DNA from: Spirochaetota bacterium
GTDB lineage: Bacteria; Spirochaetota; Spirochaetia; Treponematales; UBA12059
Length of the DNA stretch: 49,642 nucleotides
Reading direction: 5' to 3'
NCBI GenBank assembly: GCA_018816345.1
Contig: JAHIWG010000002.1
Location: forward strand, 1-49,642
Positions 1 through 10,528 of this stretch are shown piece after piece. Under the pieces are notes generated by a model, which saw only the letters and a program-made list of their open reading frames with translations, ran no database searches and was not told the DNA's origin. The position numbers and the translations under genes are program-made. The stretch's first letter is position 1; each line of letters begins with the position of its first letter.

Positions 1-894
1 GAAGACGGCAAAGGCCGCCGCCGGCGAGCCGCGCCAGCTTAGGGCCGCGTTCAACTCGTCCGGCATCGCAGGCGTGGACGGGCGTCCGTCGTTCGCGTCG
101 GGCCGGGAGTCGGCCGGAGGCGCCTTCCTCTCGGATAGCCCGACCGAGATCGGGAGGTATCCGGCGGGGAAGTAGAGCGACAGGCGCTGGCTCGCAAAGG
201 CCCCGGGAGAGTCCTGATAGAAGAGTATAGTCAGGTAATAAGCGCCGCCCTCGCCCAGGGAACCGTAGTAGTCTATCTTATTCTGCCCGTTGACATGTTC
301 CTCGGTTAGCATTGGAATCGAGGCGCGCTCGGCCTCCGACAGCTTCTCGCCGGAGACCTTCACGGGCAGGACGAGCCTAACCGCCCGGTAGCGCAAGGAC
401 TCGTCCCACTCGACCGGCGCCCAGTCGAAGTACACGAGCTCCCCGCGCTCGGGGCTGGTCGTACGGCCGACTAGGCCGGCCTCGGCGAAATCGCCCGCGT
501 AGTTCATGGCGTAGAACGCGCGGCCGGAGAACCGCCTGCCCGCGGAGAGTATCACGTCGAATTTCCCGTTACCGAGGTTCTTGACGACGAGAGGTTGCCT
601 GACGCCGCCTTCGAGGTCGGCGTAGCACCGCTCGAGGTTCCAGACCGGATCGAAGGCCTCTCCCTGGAAGTAAAAACCGCTCATGTCGCCGCTCGTCACG
701 TTCCACTCGAGGACGTAGAATACCTGGGCCTTGCCGTCGGCGCCCAGCACCACGCTTATCTCGGCGGACACGAGGTCGCTGGAAAGGGCCGAGGCGCTCC
801 CCGCCGCGAGGGCGGCGAGCACGAGCATCAGCACCGCGATGCTAGGCTTGAAGCGGAACGTACCTACGGAATCGAACGAGCCGCGGCGGATCAT
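1..894 (-). CDS. Secreted/membrane protein with DUF2207-like N-terminal domain (3' end outside window)
   Basis: The frame is open for 298 codons leftwards from an ATG at 894 to the window edge, so the C-terminus is missing. The ATG overlaps the stop of the preceding gene by four bases (ATGA), which fixes the start and implies translational coupling. Residues about 1-38 form a signal peptide: basic start, hydrophobic core VLMLVLAALAA, then a small-residue cleavage region. The next part, with EISVVLGADGKAQVFYVLEW, reads like the N-terminal beta domain of DUF2207 membrane proteins, in which a predicted extracytoplasmic domain precedes membrane helices. A hydrophobic stretch appears to begin just at the edge. 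Function is unknown. The gene is paired with a two-helix membrane protein, suggesting one envelope complex. The family assignment is by impression only. Confidence 0.7.
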   Translation of the reverse strand, partial: MIRRGSFDSVGTFRFKPSIAVLMLVLAALAAGSASALSSDLVSAEISVVLGADGKAQVFYVLEWNVTSGDMSGFYFQGEAFDPVWNLERCYADLEGGVRQPLVVKNLGNGKFDVILSAGRRFSGRAFYAMNYAGDFAEAGLVGRTTSPERGELVYFDWAPVEWDESLRYRAVRLVLPVKVSGEKLSEAERASIPMLTEEHVNGQNKIDYYGSLGEGGAYYLTILFYQDSPGAFASQRLSLYFPAGYLPISVGLSERKAPPADSRPDANDGRPSTPAMPDELNAALSWRGSPAAAFAVF

Positions 895-1505
895 AAGCGC
901 TCCTTGACGTCCATCGCGTCGGCCGGCGATAGGCCGCCCGACAGGGCGAGAGTAGAATTGGCGATAACGGCGGCTCTATCGATCAAGGCCGCGACGGTCC
1001 TCGCCTTGGCGTCGGCGAACGGGTCGGCGTCCTCGAGGCCGTAGCGCCGCTCGGTGGAGGCTCCGTCCAGCTCCTTGAGGTACAGATCGGCCAGGGAGAC
1101 GCAGTCCGCCAGGGCCTCCTCAGCCAGGGGATCGCGAGAGCGGGCCGTCTCGCAGGCCGTCAGGTAGGCGGAACCCCTGGTAGCGGCCAGCTCGAGCAGG
1201 GCCTTGACCTCGGGGTCGGGCACCCTCATGGTCGCTAGCCTCGTACGCCTCTCCTTGGCTTCCGCCAGGTACCGCCGGGACGAGGCCCAGGCGCGGCGAG
1301 CCGCTTCCGCGGAGGCCGCCTTGGAGCCTAGGCCCGTAACAGTCTCGACGCCCGCGAGCGCGGCTAGCGAGCCCGCGGCTAGAAGGATGCCCGCTACCGG
1401 GCCGATCGACGCCCAGGCGGCGGCTCCAGCGATCAGCGCGGCGCCCGCGGAGGCTAGCCCCAGGGGCGATCGGGCGAGATTGGAAATATATTCTCGGCGG
1501 TCCAT
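891..1505 (-). CDS. Small membrane protein with two N-terminal helices, unknown function
   Basis: 204 residues. Residues about 15-52 contain two closely spaced Ala/Gly-rich hydrophobic segments (GAALIAGAAAWASIGPVAG and ILLAAGSLAALAG), likely a membrane hairpin. The rest is a mostly helical soluble domain rich in Ala, Arg and Glu. I do not recognise the family. It is the first gene of a two-gene unit with the DUF2207-like gene, with which it shares an ATGA overlap. The ATG at 1505 has no Shine-Dalgarno sequence but is preceded at six bases by a -10-like hexamer, so the message may be leaderless. A longer N-terminus is unlikely because the promoter would then fall inside the coding region. Confidence 0.7.
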   Translation of the reverse strand: MDRREYISNLARSPLGLASAGAALIAGAAAWASIGPVAGILLAAGSLAALAGVETVTGLGSKAASAEAARRAWASSRRYLAEAKERRTRLATMRVPDPEVKALLELAATRGSAYLTACETARSRDPLAEEALADCVSLADLYLKELDGASTERRYGLEDADPFADAKARTVAALIDRAAVIANSTLALSGGLSPADAMDVKERL

Positions 1506-1511
1506 AGCGAT

Positions 1512-1540
1512 ACTGTAGCCCCGCGGCGCGCCTATATCAA
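1512..1540 (-). promoter_or_regulatory. Predicted sigma-70 promoter giving a leaderless transcript for the 204-residue gene
   Basis: On the minus strand TTGATA (1540-1535), 17 bases, then TACAGT (1517-1512). Only six bases separate the -10 from the ATG at 1505, so initiation should fall at the start codon. No Shine-Dalgarno sequence fits in that space. Confidence 0.5.
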
Positions 1541-1550
1541 GACGCGGCCC

Positions 1551-2897
1551 TCAATCGAGGACGGTTATCTCGACGCGCCTATTGCGGGCCCTATTGGCCT
1601 CGGTATCGTTAGGCGCGATAGGCTCGTCGGCTCCCCGGCCCCTATAGACGAAGCGCGCCGCCGGAATGCCGCGGGCCGTCAACTCGTCGACGATGCGCTT
1701 CGCCCTCCGCTCCGACAGCTCGTACTGCCCCGCGGGCCGTCCGAGGTCGGCGCTGTGGCCCTCGACGAGAAAGCCGCGATCGGGTATGCGCCCGAGCGCG
1801 GCGGCTATGGCGTCCAGCCTCCCCGCCTCGGAAGCCAGCAGCTCGTCCCCGTCGGCCACGAAGCGCAGGTCGTAGAGCAGGAGCACCACGCCGCGCTCGC
1901 CCGTCACCAGCTCGAAGGCTCCGGGTGTCGGGACGGCGGCCTGGGCCTCCGTCGCCGGGGCCTCGGCGGCCGGGACCTCGGCGGCCGGGACCTCGGCAAT
2001 CCGGGCCTCGGCGCGACCGGAGCCTAGGCTCGAGTCGGGCCCCGCGCCGGGCGCGCCCGAGCCGCCGGCGCCCGAGGGCCCGAGCAGGGACGCGATCCTG
2101 GCGCGGTCGTACGGTGCCCCGCCGCGGTGGAAGTGGAGGATGAAGCCCTTGAGCCTTACGGTCGAGCCGCCCCGGTACGAGAACGTCTCGTCGACGCTCT
2201 CGCGCACGAACAGGGTAGAGCCGTCTTCCGCGTCGATCAGTATGTCGGCCGTCCTCGAGCCCGCGGAGCCGGTCATATCGGGGTCTCCCAGCCTATCGCC
2301 GCCCTTGTACCTTACGGCGTAGCGCGCCCGTATGGAGAAGGCCCGGCGGTCCGCGTACCGGGTCTCGCCCGCGTATTCGTACTCGACCAGCACGTCGACG
2401 CGGGTAGCCGGGTACGCGGGCCGGGGCCGTACCACGACGACGCCCTCGCCCACCCATCGATCGCCCAGGAGCGCGGCCCTAGGAGGCGCGTCGGGAAGGC
2501 CGCGCAGTATGGGATAGCCCTCGTCGACCCTGAAGCGAACGCCTCCGCCGGGCTCGACTACGAACTCGACGGGCACGGCGGCGTCCAGGCGCCTGGCCGC
2601 CGCCCGGTTGTCGCGCAGCGTCTCCTCGAGCACGAGGGCCTCGCCTCGATACTCTACGGCTCCCCCGATCGACGGCGAGGCCTCGAGGCCGAGCCTGGCC
2701 TCCCTGTACACGTGCCCGACATAGCGTCCGTCATCGTAGCGGGAGAAATCGGAGCGCTCTGTCACTGCTACCCGGCCCAGCGGCGAGGAGAAGGGCTCGA
2801 GCGGGGACTGGGCGCAGGCCAGCGCCGGGGAGCGCGATAGTAGCGCGGAGGCGAGTATAAGGGCGCGGAGCTGGGCCCTAGCCACGGGGCGATGCAC
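1551..2897 (-). CDS. OmpA-family peptidoglycan-binding envelope protein
   Basis: 448 residues. A signal peptide (about 1-29, ending near ALACAQS) is followed by a large beta-rich region of unknown family, then an Ala/Glu/Pro linker with AEVPA-type repeats (about 300-325), then a C-terminal OmpA-like domain (about 335-448). The OmpA domain shows GHSADLG, the RRAKRIVDEL helix and the NDTEANRARNRRVEI motif, whose Asp and Arg bind the diaminopimelate or ornithine of peptidoglycan in the family. The protein therefore probably anchors an outer-membrane or periplasmic module to the cell wall. The start overlaps the end of pgeF by 20 bases, in a run of three overlapping genes (DUF5312-like, pgeF, this gene). 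The N-terminal part has no assignment I can defend. Confidence 0.85.
   Translation of the reverse strand: MHRPVARAQLRALILASALLSRSPALACAQSPLEPFSSPLGRVAVTERSDFSRYDDGRYVGHVYREARLGLEASPSIGGAVEYRGEALVLEETLRDNRAAARRLDAAVPVEFVVEPGGGVRFRVDEGYPILRGLPDAPPRAALLGDRWVGEGVVVVRPRPAYPATRVDVLVEYEYAGETRYADRRAFSIRARYAVRYKGGDRLGDPDMTGSAGSRTADILIDAEDGSTLFVRESVDETFSYRGGSTVRLKGFILHFHRGGAPYDRARIASLLGPSGAGGSGAPGAGPDSSLGSGRAEARIAEVPAAEVPAAEAPATEAQAAVPTPGAFELVTGERGVVLLLYDLRFVADGDELLASEAGRLDAIAAALGRIPDRGFLVEGHSADLGRPAGQYELSERRAKRIVDELTARGIPAARFVYRGRGADEPIAPNDTEANRARNRRVEITVLD
1946..2005. repeat. 15-bp tandem repeat in the OmpA-protein linker
   Basis: Four consecutive 15-bp units inside the OmpA-type gene. The second and third (1961-1975, 1976-1990) are identical (cctcggcggccggga) and the flanking ones are diverged. 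They encode the AEVPA-like linker and can change its length in frame. Confidence 0.8.
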
Positions 2898-3645
2898 GGT
2901 AGCCTATCACCGCCGCCATCCTGGTGAAGCGGCCGGGGCCCTGGCGCCTGAAGGAGCCGTAGCCGTCTCCGCAATAGGTGCAGGCGTCCACCACCTCGAC
3001 GGCGCCGAGCCCGAGCCGCCCCGCGATCGCGAGATTGGCCGCGACGAGATCGAGCCTCAGCCCGCCGCCGGCGCGCGAGACGGCGGCCGGGCCGAATTCG
3101 GCCTCGAAGGCGGAGGCGCGCGCCTCGTCCACGGCGTAGCAGCACGGGCCTATCCTCGGACCGAAGGTAGCGCTTACGTCCGCCGGACGGGTACCGTAGA
3201 GCCGCGCCATCGTCGACACGGCCTCGGCTAATATGCCGGTGCCCTTCCAGCCCGAGTGGAGGAGCCCGTAGGCCCCGGTCGCGCTATCGAAGAGGAAAAT
3301 AGGCATGCAGTCGGCTACCGTTATCACGAGGCAGGAAAGCTCGGCGCCCCTGCCCGGGGCCACGATGCCGTCGGCCTCGAGGCCCCGGCAATCCTCGGCC
3401 CGCTCCGCCGCGACTACCTTCCTGGAATGGACGAGGTCGACGGAACCGGCGCGACGGGGGTCGAACCCGGCCTCCCGCAGCCAGGCGGCCCGCCTGCTAC
3501 GGTTCTCGTCGTCGCCGAAGCCCATATCCCCGGCCGCCGCGAGGCTCAGGGCGGCGTACGGGGCGCCGCCGCCGGAGAGCGGCATGGGAAGCGAGTCGGA
3601 TCGTGCCGGGGAGGTCGGCGCGGCGATAGTCGGTACGAGGCTCAC
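2878..3645 (-). CDS. pgeF: PgeF/YfiH-type laccase-domain protein (purine nucleoside phosphorylase / peptidoglycan editing factor)
   Basis: 255 residues, the usual length of the YfiH/DUF152 family. The family zinc ligands are present: His73 in VHSRKV, Cys113 in ITVADCMP and His130 in LLHSGWKGT, plus the GPRIGPCCYAV segment. Characterised members phosphorolyse or deaminate purine nucleosides in the cytoplasm, and E. coli PgeF removes L-Ser-containing muropeptide precursors; which activity applies here cannot be told from sequence. The ATG at 3645 overlaps the stop of the DUF5312-like gene by four bases, and the 3' end overlaps the OmpA-type gene. These three genes form one transcription unit read from the promoter near 5398. 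Confidence 0.9.
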   Translation of the reverse strand: MSLVPTIAAPTSPARSDSLPMPLSGGGAPYAALSLAAAGDMGFGDDENRSRRAAWLREAGFDPRRAGSVDLVHSRKVVAAERAEDCRGLEADGIVAPGRGAELSCLVITVADCMPIFLFDSATGAYGLLHSGWKGTGILAEAVSTMARLYGTRPADVSATFGPRIGPCCYAVDEARASAFEAEFGPAAVSRAGGGLRLDLVAANLAIAGRLGLGAVEVVDACTYCGDGYGSFRRQGPGRFTRMAAVIGYRASPRG

Positions 3646-5360
3646 GCTTGATCCGCGCCTCCGACGGCGGCCAGCATGAGCTCCCCGATCAGGAAATGCG
3701 CCTTCTCGAGCTTGAATTTAGTGGCCTCGAGGCCGCGCTGGAATTCCTTATTGGCCTTGCCGTCTATCTGGCCCAGGTTAGACAGCGAGTCGTAGCGGCC
3801 GCGGGCCTCCCTCGATAGGATAGCCTTGAGTATCTCCTTCATCCTTCCCAGGGAATCGTTGGCCTTGGCTAGTATGCCCTCCGCCTCGATATCGGCCGCC
3901 TTGATAGCCGACTCTATCTTCCGCTTCTTGATCTGCATCGAGGAAAGCTCGGATCGGGCCTGCGCGTACGCCAGGCCTAGCTCCCCGTCCATGGACAGGC
4001 GCGAGTCGAACTTCTTCAGGGCGTCGCCTATCTGGAGCATCTCGTTATACGCGTCCGTGAACTCGAGCCGGTTATCGCGTTTATAGAATTCGCCCTCCAG
4101 CAGCACGACCTTGAGCCACCTGTTGATATCCGCGAGGAAGGTCTGGTGATAGAAGGCCTCGAGCAGGCGGAGGGAACGCGCGAACCTGACCGGAGGGCAC
4201 TTCTCGTTGCCCGCCTCCGAGAGGTACATGAACCAGGTCGGCGTATCCTTCCCGACGAGGGCCTGAATGTCGGAATCGAGCTGGGCGACGCGCCGTTCCG
4301 CCGAGAAGCGATGGAATCGCCTATCGACCCTGTCCCTCCAGTACGACTTGAAGATGGCGAACCAGTCCTCGCCCCCGCCGGTCTGGGCGCATTGCCAGTT
4401 GGGGTCCTCGTTGGCGACCTTGAGGATATCCTCCATGGGCACCCGCTCGTTGAAGCCCCTTATCGCCGCGAGGGCCTTCTCCGCGTTGGACAGCTCCTTT
4501 TGGACCGCCTCCTCGAGCTTGAAGCCCTCGCGGCCTATATCGTCGTTGAAGGCGAAGCCGATAATCGCCTCCATAAGCTTCATCGAGGGCGGCTGGTCGA
4601 GCGAGCTCAGTATCGCGGCCAGCTCCGCGAGCTGGTCGGACGCCGCGTACAGCGACATCTCCTTGAGTCCCGCGGCGTTCGTCTGGAACGCCCCGAGGAA
4701 CCTGTCGTACAGGAAGCTGGATAGCTTCTTGAGCACGTGGAGGTTCTTGACGTCCTTGTACATCAGCCGACGCTGGTCCTCGCCTATCCTGGAGATAGCC
4801 GACTCGAGAGCGGAGCCTATGGCTATCTTGATATCGGCGTCGGTCGCGAGCGAATTCCTCTCCGCGAAGATATACGGATCCGTCTCGGTAGACAGCTCGT
4901 CGTGCACCGACTCGAATTCGAGCGAGGCCAGGAACGCGAAGAACGAGGCCCGGTTCTTCTCAAGCGTACGGTCGAGCAGGTCGTAGAAATACCTGGCGGC
5001 GCCGCGCAGGGTCGCGAGCTCCCTATAGAACGCCTCCTGCAGCACCCTCCGCTTAGGCTCTATAAGCCCGACGCTCGCGGCCTCTATGCTCTTGACTATC
5101 GACTTAAGGTAGCGTTCCTTGACGAGCTCTTCCTTGGTCCCGCCGCCCAGGAGGGACCGTATAGTCAGTATTATCCTCGTAAAGAAGCCTAGCTCCCTAT
5201 ACGCCGCCCTGTAGTCGATGCGCCGCTCCGCCGCCGGAGCCCTGGCGTAGAGTGGTTCCGTCGAGACGGTGAAGGCGCTTTGCAGTCTGTCGAGCAGATC
5301 GGTGCGCTCCGCGGGGCTTAACTCGAGCGCTAGCGCCTCGAAGGTCGATGCGTTGGCCAT
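3642..5360 (-). CDS. DUF5312-like spirochaetal protein, unknown function
   Basis: 572 residues, largely alpha-helical with alternating charged and hydrophobic residues and no signal peptide. One hydrophobic patch (about 58-72, FFTRIILTIRSLLGG) could be a membrane-associating amphipathic helix. The C-terminal part (about 450-560) reads like a coiled coil. It resembles the uncharacterised DUF5312-type proteins I associate with treponemes; that family match is from memory and unverified. It is first in an operon with pgeF and the OmpA-type gene, coupled to pgeF by ATGA. The ATG at 5360 has no Shine-Dalgarno sequence, and a promoter ends nine bases before it. Confidence 0.75.
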   Translation of the reverse strand: MANASTFEALALELSPAERTDLLDRLQSAFTVSTEPLYARAPAAERRIDYRAAYRELGFFTRIILTIRSLLGGGTKEELVKERYLKSIVKSIEAASVGLIEPKRRVLQEAFYRELATLRGAARYFYDLLDRTLEKNRASFFAFLASLEFESVHDELSTETDPYIFAERNSLATDADIKIAIGSALESAISRIGEDQRRLMYKDVKNLHVLKKLSSFLYDRFLGAFQTNAAGLKEMSLYAASDQLAELAAILSSLDQPPSMKLMEAIIGFAFNDDIGREGFKLEEAVQKELSNAEKALAAIRGFNERVPMEDILKVANEDPNWQCAQTGGGEDWFAIFKSYWRDRVDRRFHRFSAERRVAQLDSDIQALVGKDTPTWFMYLSEAGNEKCPPVRFARSLRLLEAFYHQTFLADINRWLKVVLLEGEFYKRDNRLEFTDAYNEMLQIGDALKKFDSRLSMDGELGLAYAQARSELSSMQIKKRKIESAIKAADIEAEGILAKANDSLGRMKEILKAILSREARGRYDSLSNLGQIDGKANKEFQRGLEATKFKLEKAHFLIGELMLAAVGGADQA

Positions 5361-5369
5361 AATAAGTTA

Positions 5370-5398
5370 ATCGTACATGGCCTTCGCTGTATTATCAA
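5370..5398 (-). promoter_or_regulatory. Predicted promoter, leaderless start of the DUF5312-pgeF-ompA unit
   Basis: Minus strand: TTGATA (5398-5393), exactly 17 bases, TACGAT (5375-5370), then nine AT-rich bases to the ATG at 5360. No purine-rich Shine-Dalgarno sequence lies in between. Confidence 0.5.
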
Positions 5399-5415
5399 GC
5401 GCCGATATGGGTCGA

Positions 5416-6234
5416 TCACAGTGCTACGATTATAATATTACCGCTCCTCGGCGCGGGGAAGGACAGCCTGAAAGCCCTTAGGCGTAAACCGGCGGGGTCG
5501 CCGGGAGAGGCGCCGGCGGGATCGCCGTCGCCGTATACGGGGTCTCCTACGAGCGGCAGGCCTAGCCAGGCGAGATGCGCCCTCACTTGGTGCCTGAAGC
5601 CGCGCCGGAGCGCTATCTCGGCGAGCACTCCGTCTCCGCGGGCCGCGGCCGCGGAGATCTCCGTCCTATAGGCGTCACGGGTCCAGGCCTTGGCGGGGGA
5701 AGCGCTAGGGCGCGGCCCGGCTTCCACGGGGGCGCAGGCTACGCGCGCAGCGCCCGGCCCGTAGGGCCTGAACCTACTCTCTACGGCGGTCCCGGCGAGC
5801 GCCGAAGACAAGCGAGCGGTATCGGCGCGCCTTAGCCAGGAGCGCCACGTCGACGCGTCGGTACCCTCGGGGGATATCGACAGCGGGCGGGAGCCTGAGA
5901 GCCCGGCCGACGAAGGAATTCCTAAGGCCCAATAGCTCTTTACGAAGGTTCCGGCGGCGGCCGCCGCCATAGCGGCCCTGAAGGCAGCGTCGTCGGAGGC
6001 GAATGCCACGAGCCCCGACGTCGCGGCGTCGAGCCTATGCAATAGGCCGCCTTCGTCCTTGCCCCGCCCCGCGACCGACGCGAGGGCCGGCCATCGGGAG
6101 AACGCCCATGAGCACAGGGTCCCGGCCTCCCCGGCGGGCGAGCAATGCATGCCGGCCGGCTTCGCGATGACGACCATGCCGCCGTCGTCGTATACGACTC
6201 GAGGTTCCGCGATGGGGGCGAATTCGGGATACAC
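5416..6234 (-). CDS. RluA-family rRNA/tRNA pseudouridine synthase
   Basis: 272 residues from the chosen GTG at 6234. The family core is clear: IAKPAGM near the start, the catalytic loop HRLDAATSG (Asp69 in this numbering) and the C-terminal HQVRAHLAWLGLPLVGDPVYG block. No S4 RNA-binding domain is present, as in the short RluA/RluC-like subgroup. It should isomerise a specific uridine in structural RNA; the target cannot be inferred. The frame stays open to an ATG at 6330, but GTG 6234 is preceded by AGGAGG with four bases spacing and by a plausible promoter, and the 32 extra residues are not family-like. Single gene, divergent from the next. Confidence 0.88.
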   Translation of the reverse strand: MYPEFAPIAEPRVVYDDGGMVVIAKPAGMHCSPAGEAGTLCSWAFSRWPALASVAGRGKDEGGLLHRLDAATSGLVAFASDDAAFRAAMAAAAAGTFVKSYWALGIPSSAGLSGSRPLSISPEGTDASTWRSWLRRADTARLSSALAGTAVESRFRPYGPGAARVACAPVEAGPRPSASPAKAWTRDAYRTEISAAAARGDGVLAEIALRRGFRHQVRAHLAWLGLPLVGDPVYGDGDPAGASPGDPAGLRLRAFRLSFPAPRSGNIIIVAL

Positions 6235-6255
6235 TGTGCCTCCTCTGGGCGTTAG

Positions 6256-6283
6256 CGTATACGCCCCGCGGCGGTATGCGCAA
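6256..6283 (-). promoter_or_regulatory. Predicted promoter of the RluA-type gene
   Basis: Minus strand TTGCGC (6283-6278), 16 bases, TATACG (6261-6256). A strong AGGAGG site follows before the GTG at 6234. Its position inside the longer possible frame supports the shorter start. Confidence 0.4.
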
Positions 6284-6393
6284 GCCTCATCGCCCGGGGC
6301 GGTCCTGCCGATAGTTAAAGGGGGCGTCATCCGGCGGAAGCCGTTTTACCGAGGCGCCCCTCGATTCGCGAACCTGATACTGAGGAGCCACGA

Positions 6394-6996
6394 GTGCGGC
6401 CACGAGCGATGATCGTCCTGAGCATAGCCTTACTAGTCTTCGGGGCGAGCCTCTTTGCGCAGACGCCCGTCGTCCCGGCCGCCCCGGCGGCGACCTCGGC
6501 GCCCGCTGCGGATCCAGCGTCCTCGGCCGCCGTCGCGGTGCCCCGCTCGTTCCGCTCCATAGAGCTCGGCATGTCCATGGACGAGGTCAAGGCCATCCTC
6601 TCGTCCGACGGCATCTTCTCGTACAGGGGTGATCCTGACGTCAGCCTCCTTCCCCGCCCTAACGAGAGCCTCATCGAGGTCGCGGGGTTGTCGTTCGTCA
6701 GGCGCGCTTTCTTCCAGTTCTACGAGGGGAAGCTGTTCGTGATGATATTCGCCCTCAACGAGAGGCAGATGGACCACTACTCGGTGTTCACGAGCCTCTC
6801 GTCCAAGTACGGAAAGCCGGGAAGCCTATCGCCGAGCGAGAGCGTCTGGGAGGACGGGACTACCCGTATGTCGGTAGAGCGCCCGCTCGCGGTCAAGTAC
6901 ATAGACCTCGCGGTATTCGACGCGCTCAAGGCGGCCGGAACCGCCGAGAGCTCGTACGAGGAGATCCTCCGCTCCGAGTTCCTCGGCGGATTCTAG
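6394..6996 (+). CDS. Conserved-looking secreted protein of unknown function
   Basis: 200 residues starting at GTG 6394, with GAGGAG at 6382-6387. Residues about 1-22 form a signal peptide ending ASLFAQT. A Pro/Ala-rich spacer follows, then a compact domain (about 52-200) beginning RSIELGMSMDEVKAIL. The 'G-M-S-M-D-E-V' opening resembles the small periplasmic folds of the SmpA/OmlA or BLIP-like type, where such a helix starts the domain; this is suggestive only. No catalytic motif is visible. It is a single gene, convergent with the sigma-54 regulator and separated from it by short hairpin repeats. Confidence 0.75.
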   Translation: MRPRAMIVLSIALLVFGASLFAQTPVVPAAPAATSAPAADPASSAAVAVPRSFRSIELGMSMDEVKAILSSDGIFSYRGDPDVSLLPRPNESLIEVAGLSFVRRAFFQFYEGKLFVMIFALNERQMDHYSVFTSLSSKYGKPGSLSPSESVWEDGTTRMSVERPLAVKYIDLAVFDALKAAGTAESSYEEILRSEFLGGF

Positions 6997-7037
6997 GCGA
7001 CGCGAGTACCCTCGCGACGCGAGTACCCTCGCGACGC
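6997..7037. repeat. 17-bp tandem repeat forming two small hairpins between convergent genes
   Basis: Two full copies of gcgacgcgagtaccctc (6997-7013, 7014-7030) plus a partial third, starting directly after a stop codon. Each copy contributes CGCGAG-TACC-CTCGCG, a 6-bp stem with a 4-base loop (7001-7016, 7018-7033). It may act as a weak bidirectional terminator between the convergent genes; there is no T run. Confidence 0.75.
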
Positions 7038-7049
7038 GGGCGCTCGCGA

Positions 7050-8410
<1,361 letters not shown>

Positions 8411-8414
<4 letters not shown>

Positions 8415-10528
8415 GGCGCGGTCGTCGCCTCCCCTTGGTATTGTAATCGGTAGAGATTGTAGTATATGCCGCCTTCGGCGATTAGGCTATCGTGATCGCC
8501 CGTTTCGACCAGCCGCCCGTCGGCCAGCACGAGTATCCTGTCGGCGTGCCTGATGGTAGAGAGCCTGTGCGCTATGGCCACGGTCGTCCTGCCGCGCATG
8601 AGGGCGGAGAGCCCTCCCTGCAGGAGCCGCTCGGTCTCGGTATCGACGGAGCTCGTGGCCTCGTCGAGCACGACTATGGCCGGATCGTGCGCGACGACGC
8701 GCGCGAACGACAGGAGCTGGCGCTGTCCCGACGACAGGGTAGCCGCGCCCTCGCCTAGAGGGGCGTCGTAGCCTCCGTCCAGGCTCTCTATGAACCCGTG
8801 CGCCATCACCGCCTTCGCGGCCCGCTCGACCTCCGGCCTGCCTAGGCCGAGGCCGAGGTCGATATTCCCCGCCACCGTGCCGGAGAACAGGAAGACGTCC
8901 TGCATGACCGGCCGTATCGACGATCGCAGCTCCGAGAGCGGGAGCTCGCGTATCGGCACGCCGTCCAGCCGTATCTCCCCCCGCTGTGGATCCCATAGCC
9001 TGGCGAGGAGCGAGCCTACGGTGCTCTTCCCGGCGCCGGTATAGCCTACGATGGCGACCGTCTCGCCCGGCTCCACGGCGAACGACAGGTCGCGGATGAC
9101 CCAGTCGTCGCCCTTATACGCGAACCAGACCCGGTCGAACTCTATCCTGCCCTTGACCGGGCGCGAGAGACTCGACCGAGGCTCGTCGGGTACGCGCTCG
9201 TCGGCGTCAAGGAGCTTGAAGACGCGCTCCCCTCCGGCCATGGCGCTCTGCAGGATGGTATACTTCTCCGATATATCCTGGAGCGGCGAATAGAACATGC
9301 GTATCAGGTTGACGAACGCTATGAGCGCGCCGAGGCTGATGAGCCCCTTCCCGTGGAGCCCCGCGCCGAACCATAGGACTATGGCGACCGAGACCGACGA
9401 GAAGAATTCTATAAGCGGCCTGAAGACGGCGAAGACGTACATCTCCCCGAGGTTGGCCCTCATGAGCTCCGCGTCTCGCGCGGCGAACTCGTCGGCGGAG
9501 GCGCGCTCGCGGCCGAATAGCTTGACCACGGCGATGCCCGCTATATGCTCGGCCAGGAAGGCGTTCACCTTGGACAGCCAGGTGCGCTGACGCCTGAACG
9601 CGTCCCTGGCCTTGCGCCGGGAGACGCCCGTAGCCGCCAGGACGGGCGGCAGCGTAGCTATCGCGATCAAGCCGAGCCTCGGGCTCATCGCGAGAAGCAC
9701 GACCAGCGCCCCCGCCATGACGCTCGCGTCCTTTATAAACGATACGACGACGCTGGTGAAGAATTCGTTAATAGTCTCGACGTCGCCGGTCAGCCTCGTG
9801 ACGAGCCTGCCGACGGGCTGCTTGGAGAGGAAGGCCAGCGATTGGCCGCTCGTCCTCCGGAACAAGTCCATCCTGAGGTCCTTCATGACGTTCTGGCCTA
9901 TGAGGCTCGTCGTCCAGGCCTGTCCGAAGGTAGAGAGCAGCACCACCACGAGCACGGCGAGGAGCGCCCAGCCGTAGCCCGCCACTACGAGGCGGTCGGC
10001 CGCCCTAAGGGACTTCGCGTCGCCCGGCGACAAGGCGCGCGCGTACGCGGAAGGCGCGATGAGCCAGCCGTCGACCAGTCGCGGGCCGCCGTCAGCGCCG
10101 AGGTCGCGGGCCACGGCCTCGGGCAGGTCGCCGGGAGAGCCCTTCGCGCACAGGTAGTACGGCCCGGGATCGAGGATACCGTCCGCTTCGAGGCTCCGCT
10201 TATCCGGCTGGGTCAGGGACGCGAGCCCGCTCTCGCGAACGAACGCCCGCCCGCCAGCGCGGGGCGCGTCGCCGGGGATGTCGAGCCCGGCGAGCCTCGG
10301 GTCGGCGAGCGAGTCGGCGGCTACCGAGGCCCACGAGACGACCAGCGCGTCGTCCACCGTCCTCTGGACGAGGACCGGAAGGACGAGCTCGCCCGCCGTG
10401 GACAGCGCTAGGGTCAGCGTAGCGACGGCGAGGAGCCTCCGGTACGGCTTCACGTACGAGAAAATCCGCCTGACTATAGTCCCGTCGTAGCTCTTGACGA
10501 TATCGTCGGCGTCGAAGAAATCGGGCAC
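8411..10528 (-). CDS. ABC exporter half-transporter with canonical ATPase site and long loop insertion
   Basis: 705 residues of the MsbA/Sav1866-type fold: six membrane helices followed by a nucleotide-binding domain with Walker A GYTGAGKST, signature LSSGQRQLLSF and Walker B IVVLDEATSS (catalytic Glu kept). Between membrane helices 1 and 2 there is an unusual insertion of about 115 mainly polar residues (about 65-180) predicted on the outer face. It starts with GTG at 10528, immediately after the stop of the partner half-transporter. The partner has an Asp in place of the Walker B Glu, so the two should form an asymmetric heterodimer like TM287/288. Substrate unknown (drugs, lipids or peptides are typical). 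The 3' end overlaps the sigma-54 regulator gene by ATGA. Confidence 0.92.
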
